The translations under genes and the position numbers were made by a program. A DNA stretch of 64,000 nucleotides from contig DXZQ01000012.1 in assembly GCA_019419585.1 (NCBI GenBank), positions 1-64,000 of the forward strand. The letters run 5' to 3'. The stretch is from Collinsella sp. (GTDB lineage Bacteria; Actinomycetota; Coriobacteriia; Coriobacteriales; Coriobacteriaceae). Positions 59,058 to 64,000 of this stretch are shown here, piece by piece (the first letter of the stretch is position 1; every line of letters starts with the position of its first letter). The notes beneath the pieces are model-generated. The model did no database searches. It saw only the letters and a program-made list of their open reading frames with translations, and was not told where the DNA came from.

Positions 59058-60040
59058 CGGGACTCCTTTCGGTCACGTACGCGCTTCTCGCGCACATCAT
59101 CATAAGTATCGTATGCCTCGACGATACGTCCCACCAAGGCATGGCGCACCACGTCGGCACGCTCGAGGTGCGAAAATGCGACATCATCGACACGGCCCAA
59201 AATCTTCTCGACATCCGCCAAGCCACCACGACGACCCACCAGGTCACGCTGGCTCAGGTCGCCGGTAATCACGAACTTGGAGTTGAAGCCCAGGCGCGTC
59301 AGGAACATCTTCATCTGCTCGGGCGTGGTATTTTGCGCCTCGTCGAGCACCACGAAGGCATCACTCAGCGTGCGGCCGCGCATGTAGGCAAGCGGGGCGA
59401 TCTCGATCACGCCGCGCTCCATAAGCTCATCGGTGCGCTCGCGATCCATCATGTCAAAAAGGGCGTCGTAAAGCGGACGCATGTAGGGATCGATCTTTTC
59501 CTCGAGGGTGCCAGGCAAAAAGCCCAGATTCTCCCCCGCCTCGACAACCGGACGCGTCAAGATCAGACGGCCCACCTCGTGACGCTTGAGCGCGGCAACG
59601 GCGAGCGCCATGGCCAGATAGGTCTTACCGGTACCGGCAGGACCCAAGCCAAACGTGATGGTATGCGAGCGGATGGCATCCACATAGCGCTTTTGCCCGA
59701 GCGTCTTGGGGCGAATGACGCGGCCGCGATACGAAAGCAGCACGTCATCGCGAAGCGACGTAGCCTCGTGCTCACCGTCGCGCAAGACGGCCAGGCAGCG
59801 AGAGACATCGTCGGCAGACAGCGTGCGCCCGGCGGCCGCCTCGCGAAAAGCGTGCTCGAAAAAGCGCGCCACGAGTTCGACCTCGTCCGGGTCGCCGCTC
59901 ACGGAGATGCTATCGCCACGGGCAACCACATGGGCGCGAACCAAGTTCTCGAGCGCACGAAGGACGCCGTCGCCAGCGCCCAAAACGCGCGAGGGATCAA
60001 TCCCCTCGGGAACGGTAAGTCTAATCTTCGAGGCTTCCAT
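59054..60040 (-). CDS. phoH: PhoH family ATPase (PhoH-like/YbeZ)
   Basis: A 328-aa P-loop ATPase. Walker A GPAGTGKT is at about residues 132-139 and Walker B FVVLDEAQNTTPEQMK around 224-239; SRFVITGDLSQ-type sensor sequence is present as KFVITGDLSQRD. An N-terminal KH-like region (1-110) matches YbeZ-type PhoH, which partners YbeY in RNA metabolism. The ATG follows GGGAGG and overlaps the mtaB end by 20 nt. Confidence 0.94.
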   Translation of the reverse strand: MEASKIRLTVPEGIDPSRVLGAGDGVLRALENLVRAHVVARGDSISVSGDPDEVELVARFFEHAFREAAAGRTLSADDVSRCLAVLRDGEHEATSLRDDVLLSYRGRVIRPKTLGQKRYVDAIRSHTITFGLGPAGTGKTYLAMALAVAALKRHEVGRLILTRPVVEAGENLGFLPGTLEEKIDPYMRPLYDALFDMMDRERTDELMERGVIEIAPLAYMRGRTLSDAFVVLDEAQNTTPEQMKMFLTRLGFNSKFVITGDLSQRDLVGRRGGLADVEKILGRVDDVAFSHLERADVVRHALVGRIVEAYDTYDDVREKRVRDRKESR

Positions 60041-61313
60041 GAACCTCCCTGCGTGCATGGACCAAGCCGGAATCATCGACTCCGATGATAGCAACATCGA
60101 GCAGGCACGGGGCTGTAAGTCCACAGGTATCGTCAAGACGGGCATGATGGAACGAGCCGAGCGTCAGGTTGTCGCCATACTCGAGCACGGCACGCTCGAC
60201 CGTGCCCACGCGACGGCGAGCGTCGGCAATAGCGAGCTCCTGTGCAGCGGCCCGCATACGGCGGCTGCGCTCGGCCATAACCTCGGGCGGAACCTGGTCG
60301 AGCATGTCGGCAGCAAGGGTACCGGGACGCTTGCTGTAGCGGAACACGTGCATACGCGAGAAACCCACACGGCGGCACAGCGCCAGCGACTCCTCGAACT
60401 CCTCGTCCGTCTCACCAGGGAAGCCGACAATAACGTCGCAAGAAAGGGACGCCTGGGGCAAGTTGGCGCGAATCATACGCACCGTGTCCTCAAAGGCCTC
60501 GGCGCTATAGGGACGGCCCATGCGATGCAGGGTCGCCGTGCAGCCGGACTGCACGGGCAGGTGCAAAAACGGGGCGATACGCTGCGGATAGCGCGCCATA
60601 ACCTTAAGCAGGCGCTCAGAGATATCCATGGGCTCGACCGAGGAAATGCGCACATGCGCAATAGTCGTGCGCTCCATGATGGCCTCGAGCAGCTCATCGA
60701 TTTCGACATGCTCGTCGGTCGCGCTCTTGCCATCGTAGGCACCCAGGTTCACACCGGTCAGCACCACCTCGGGCACGCCGGCCTCCTGGGCCTCGCGAAC
60801 TTGCTCAAGCACGGACTCGACGGGCACGGAGCGCTCGGGGCCGCGCGCCTTCCACACGATGCAATAGGTGCAACGGTGGTTGCAGCCGTCCTGGATCTTC
60901 ACGCCCAGGCGAGAGCGGCCGAGCGCATCGACCACCTCGCCATCGCTGCAGGCGGGAACGCTATCGGACTCAACGCCCAGCACCTCGCAGACACGTTCGG
61001 CGACATCGATCTTGGACGGCTCGGCGATCACGCGATCCGAAAGCTCCAACAGCTCCTCGGGATGCAAATTGACCACGCAACCGGTCACGAGCACATAGGG
61101 CTCATTTGGATGGGCCAGCGCATGACGGACGGCCTTACGGGTCTTGGCCTCAGCCTCGCCCGTAACGGCACAGGTGTTAATGACGATCAAATCGGCATCC
61201 TGGGGCTCCACAATGGCAAAGCCCAGGCGCATAAGATCGGCAGTGATACGGTCAGACTCAACCCGGTTGACACGGCAGCCGAGGTTGACGACGGAAATAT
61301 GGGGTGCGAGCAC
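60021..61313 (-). CDS. mtaB: tRNA t6A37 methylthiotransferase MtaB
   Basis: A 430-aa radical SAM methylthiotransferase converting t6A37 to ms2t6A37 in ANN-reading tRNAs. The NLGCRVNRVESDRI and NTCAVTGEAEAKTRKAVR motifs are the MtaB type. The SAM cluster is in GCNHRCTYCIVWKARG. The GTG start has AAGGAG 5 nt upstream. It lies directly after dnaJ and before phoH, a common Gram-positive order. Confidence 0.95.
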   Translation of the reverse strand: MLAPHISVVNLGCRVNRVESDRITADLMRLGFAIVEPQDADLIVINTCAVTGEAEAKTRKAVRHALAHPNEPYVLVTGCVVNLHPEELLELSDRVIAEPSKIDVAERVCEVLGVESDSVPACSDGEVVDALGRSRLGVKIQDGCNHRCTYCIVWKARGPERSVPVESVLEQVREAQEAGVPEVVLTGVNLGAYDGKSATDEHVEIDELLEAIMERTTIAHVRISSVEPMDISERLLKVMARYPQRIAPFLHLPVQSGCTATLHRMGRPYSAEAFEDTVRMIRANLPQASLSCDVIVGFPGETDEEFEESLALCRRVGFSRMHVFRYSKRPGTLAADMLDQVPPEVMAERSRRMRAAAQELAIADARRRVGTVERAVLEYGDNLTLGSFHHARLDDTCGLTAPCLLDVAIIGVDDSGLVHARREVHGSLED

Positions 61314-61322
61314 GCGGGCTCC

Positions 61323-62471
61323 TTAATCGAGGATATCGTCGAGGGCACTCTTGATACGGTCGGTCACCGACTTCTTACCGGAAGCGACGTCATCGCCCAT
61401 CTCATCGGCAAAAGCACGGAGCAGCTCGCGTTGCTTATTGGAAAGATTGGTGGGAACGACCACGCGCAGTTGCACGATCAGGCGGCCACGCGAACCGCCA
61501 CCGCCAATGCGCGGCATGCCGTAATTATTGACGCTCACGGTGTCGCCGTACTGGGCGCCGGCGGGAACCGTCACCTTAACGACCTCGTCGGGCATAATGC
61601 CCTCGACCTCGATCTCGCAGCCGAGCGCAGCCTGCGCAATCGAGATATCGCTCACCAGGTACAGGTCGTCACCGTTGCGCTTAAAGCGCTCATGGTCGGC
61701 GACGCGCACGTTGACAATCAGGTCGCCCGAAGGCTCGCCGCGAAGGCCGGCCTCGCCAAAGCCGCTCACACGCAGCTGGCGACCGGTCGAAACGCCGGCG
61801 GGAATATCGATGTCGATCTTTTCGTGCGAAGGCGTGCGGCCCTGACCGTCGCAGGTCTCGCAGGGATGGTCGATAACCGTGCCCTCGCCATGGCAGTCGG
61901 GGCAAGGCGAGGAAGACTGAACCTGGCCCAAAAACGATCGCTGAACCGTCGTGACGTAGCCCGTACCGTGGCAGCGACTGCACTGCTTTTCCTGTGCACC
62001 CTCGGCCCTACCGGTACCGTTGCAGTCCTCGCAAGGAGCAAGGCGATCATAGCTGATCGTCTTTTTGCAACCGAGCGCCGCCTCCTCGAGCGTCACCGAA
62101 AGGGAGATGGCCATGTCACGTCCGCGACGACGCTCACGACGGCTGCGGGCGCCACCACCGGCGCCACCGCCAAAGAACGACGAGAACAGGTCGTCCATGC
62201 CCATGCCACCAAAGATATCGTTGATGTCGACATAGCCAGAACCACCAGGACCGTCGGCAGTGCCGTAACGGTCGTAGTTAGCACGCTTCTGCTCATCGGA
62301 AAGAACGGAATAGGCCTCGTTGAGCTCCTTGAACTTGGCCTCGGCCTCGGGATCGTCCGAAACATCCGGATGTACGGTACGGGCCTTCTTTAAAAACGCA
62401 CGCTTAATCGTCCGCGCGTCGGCATCCCTGTCGACGCCAAGCACCTCGTAGTAATCCCTATTTTCCGACAC
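61323..62471 (-). CDS. dnaJ: Chaperone protein DnaJ
   Basis: A 382-aa Hsp40 with the full class I layout: J domain (1-70, HPD at 34-36), Gly-rich segment, four CxxCxGxG zinc repeats (CEDCNGTG, CSRCHGTG, CPDCHGEG, CETCDGQG) and complete C-terminal substrate domains. The GTG start at 62471 has GGAAGGA 8 nt upstream and leads directly into SENRDYYEVLGV. It follows the membrane-anchored DnaJ paralogue. Confidence 0.96.
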   Translation of the reverse strand: MSENRDYYEVLGVDRDADARTIKRAFLKKARTVHPDVSDDPEAEAKFKELNEAYSVLSDEQKRANYDRYGTADGPGGSGYVDINDIFGGMGMDDLFSSFFGGGAGGGARSRRERRRGRDMAISLSVTLEEAALGCKKTISYDRLAPCEDCNGTGRAEGAQEKQCSRCHGTGYVTTVQRSFLGQVQSSSPCPDCHGEGTVIDHPCETCDGQGRTPSHEKIDIDIPAGVSTGRQLRVSGFGEAGLRGEPSGDLIVNVRVADHERFKRNGDDLYLVSDISIAQAALGCEIEVEGIMPDEVVKVTVPAGAQYGDTVSVNNYGMPRIGGGGSRGRLIVQLRVVVPTNLSNKQRELLRAFADEMGDDVASGKKSVTDRIKSALDDILD

Positions 62472-62552
62472 GACCGAATCCTTCCGACTTTCATTATTGT
62501 CACAGTGCGTCCTATACCCAAGCTGGGCCGACCGCAAACAAAGGGTTTGATG

Positions 62553-63656
62553 TTATTGCATTTGATACGGCGAAAGCATGGCCCGTTGCGAGCAGCTCGC
62601 GAACCAAACCGACACGAGCGCGAACATGAAGCCGTTGGCAAAACCGTTGGCAAACTGCATCGCACCGCGCTTCCACCACAGCAGGCTGCGATGAAGCACA
62701 CCGTCCGAAAGCACCATGAACAGGCCCATGGTAAACGGAATAAAGCACATCACGGCAAAGGCCGAGAACACGCCCGAGATGGCCGACAGCACCAAAAACG
62801 GCGCCACAATGCCCATCAGGTAAAAGCCAGTACGAGCTTTGCCTTCCAAGCGCTCGGCCTCAACATGGGCGCGGCCGACCAGGTCGCCGCCCGCGGCACC
62901 GTTAGTGCCAGCATGGCCCATGCCGCTAATGCGGACCTCGTCGCCATCGTGCGTGCCGGCAGGAAACTCAATCGTCTGCTCGGAGGTCACACGGGTTCGC
63001 CCGCTGCCACCGCAATCGGGGCAGGGGTCGGCCACGACCTTACCGGAACCGCCGCACTCGGGGCAGACCGACTGGAACGTGCCCGCACCAAACAGGAAGG
63101 ACAGGTCGACGTCGATGTGGCCGCGGCCACCGCAGCTCGGGCAGGTATGGGCATGCTCAGACGAAACGGAGCCCGAGCCGCCGCAGTTGCTACAGGTATC
63201 GAAGCGCGTGTAGCGGACGGTCTTGCGGGCACCGCCCTTGGCCTCCTTGGCGTCGAGTTTGATATCGACGACCACGTTGGCGCCGTTCTCGGGATTGTAG
63301 GCAGCCTGGCCGCGACGCTGCTGGCCCCAGGCGCCACCAAAGGGAAAGCCGCCCTCAAAGGGATTGCCATAGCCCGTGCTGCCGGCGTAGCCGCCACCAT
63401 AGGGCGAAGCCGTAGGAGCACCGGCAAAGGGATTGCCAGAACGCATGGCGTCGTAGCGCGCACGTTTTTGCTCATCCGAAAGCACGGCGTAGGCCTCGGA
63501 AACCTCTTTAAACTTTTCCTCGGCATCCGGCTCTTTATTGACGTCCGGATGGAGCTTACGGGCCTTTTGCTGGAAGGCCTTTTGAATATCACGCGAGGTG
63601 GCGTCCTTGGAGACACCCAGAATCTCGTAGTAATCTTTTTCGTTCATCGTCGCCAT
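62553..63656 (-). CDS. Membrane-anchored DnaJ-like protein
   Basis: A 367-aa protein. J domain (6-72, HPD at 36-38), Gly/Phe/Tyr-rich region (74-118), partial C-terminal domain I, and four zinc repeats (CSNCGGSG, CPSCGGRG, CPECGGSG, CPDCGGSG; 155-219). Instead of the rest of the substrate domains, only ~50 residues follow. Three hydrophobic helices then occupy 277-296, 299-317 and 336-354. Class I DnaJ is normally soluble, so this is a fusion or a truncation plus anchor. AGGAGG lies 9 nt before the ATG. It was probably derived from the neighbouring dnaJ by duplication. Confidence 0.85.
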   Translation of the reverse strand: MATMNEKDYYEILGVSKDATSRDIQKAFQQKARKLHPDVNKEPDAEEKFKEVSEAYAVLSDEQKRARYDAMRSGNPFAGAPTASPYGGGYAGSTGYGNPFEGGFPFGGAWGQQRRGQAAYNPENGANVVVDIKLDAKEAKGGARKTVRYTRFDTCSNCGGSGSVSSEHAHTCPSCGGRGHIDVDLSFLFGAGTFQSVCPECGGSGKVVADPCPDCGGSGRTRVTSEQTIEFPAGTHDGDEVRISGMGHAGTNGAAGGDLVGRAHVEAERLEGKARTGFYLMGIVAPFLVLSAISGVFSAFAVMCFIPFTMGLFMVLSDGVLHRSLLWWKRGAMQFANGFANGFMFALVSVWFASCSQRAMLSPYQMQ

Positions 63657-63714
63657 GCGCGGCAACCTCCTGCTCACAGCAGCGTATATATTCCGGTAAT
63701 TCTACCCGAGCGGC

Positions 63715-64000
63715 CTAAGCTAGATCCCAAAACAGCTCGAACAGAACATTTCCATCGAGCCAGCCCAGATGGGTCGGCGGCAGACGAGCTCGAACATGGC
63801 CCGCGATGACATCTGCCGAGGTGAAGGGTCCCTCATGAATCCCGAGCGTCTCGGGCACCCAAGTGGCAAGACCCAATTCGAGCGCACGATCGCAGGCAGC
63901 TGCCAGCTCGTCCGTTGGGATGACGCAAGCTGCACGAGCCAACAGGTCGGACGCAACACCGCGCGTCATGCGACAAGCGAGCATCAAGTCTTCGGCGACA
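63715..64000 (-). CDS. Probable HemW (radical SAM heme chaperone) C-terminus, partial
   Basis: An open frame runs from the window edge to a stop at 63715, covering ~94 C-terminal residues; the start lies outside. The EDLMLACRMTRGV stretch, a winged-helix-like middle and the terminal HLGWLDGNVLFELFWDLA resemble HemW/HemN C-terminal domains. The location next to dnaJ fits the lepA-hemW-hrcA-dnaJ neighbourhood. Apparent starts near 63985 are internal. Confidence 0.6.
   Translation of the reverse strand, partial: VAEDLMLACRMTRGVASDLLARAACVIPTDELAAACDRALELGLATWVPETLGIHEGPFTSADVIAGHVRARLPPTHLGWLDGNVLFELFWDLA

Overview
The window is high-GC, densely coded bacterial chromosome. Its signatures point to the Actinobacteria, most likely the Coriobacteriia (Collinsella-like). 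These include an nrdR / LysM-protein / lexA block, a GarA/OdhI-like FHA protein followed by a MerR regulator, and CGAAC-N4-GTTYG LexA boxes. They sit beside Firmicutes-like neighbourhoods such as recA-recX-rny-spoVS-miaB-miaA-hflX. The genus assignment is inference; no database was consulted.

Layout. (1) 1-461: tRNA cluster (partial Ala-GGC, a CAT-anticodon tRNA, Ala-GGC), each unit followed by its own terminator. (2) 493-17573, all +: ABC-F ATPase, small membrane protein, M50-type protease, scpA-scpB-pseudouridine synthase, cmk-plsC-ispH, radical SAM DUF512 protein-der-plsY-gpsA, rpe, cysteine desulfurase, Nif3-like protein, zinc-ribbon coiled-coil protein, coaBC, then tRNA-Pro(GGG). (3) 17731-23350: accessory island beside tRNA-Pro, with AT-rich flanks around a very GC-rich minus-strand operon. 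The operon encodes a lantibiotic-immunity-like ABC transporter (ATPase, two permeases), a 61-aa exported peptide, a response regulator and a sensor kinase. (4) 23354-31401: CDP-alcohol phosphatidyltransferase, FHA/MerR pair, apt, NlpC/P60 hydrolase, degV, a DUF1836 regulator, trxB and a lipid glycosyltransferase. (5) 31402-31896: two palindromic repeat elements. (6) 31897-34801: SOS locus (dut, nrdR, YneA/Rv2719c-like LysM protein, lexA, acyltransferase-like membrane protein). (7) 34786-52862, all -: rnj, ftsK, rodZ-like, yajQ, rimO, pgsA, cinA, recA, recX, rny, GHKL ATPase, spoVS, miaB, miaA, hflX (in transcription order). (8) 52863-53502: two more palindromic elements of a second family. (9) 53503-64000, all -: a hemW end, membrane-anchored DnaJ, dnaJ, mtaB, phoH, ybeY, dgkA, era, recO, rpsO and pnp.

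Functionally the window is mostly core: translation quality control and RNA modification, phospholipid synthesis (plsC, plsY, gpsA, pgsA), chromosome segregation, RNA decay (pnp, rnj, rny) and DNA repair. LexA boxes upstream of lexA, the LysM gene and recA tie the repair genes into one SOS circuit, and two of the boxes lie inside promoter spacers.

The most unusual structure is a set of four long hairpin elements in the two gene-free gaps. Each gap holds two same-family copies in opposite orientation. Every copy has a conserved core flanked by inverted arms whose outer parts differ completely between copies yet remain (near-)perfectly complementary within each copy. In the second family the central stems also show compensatory base changes. 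I do not recognise these elements.
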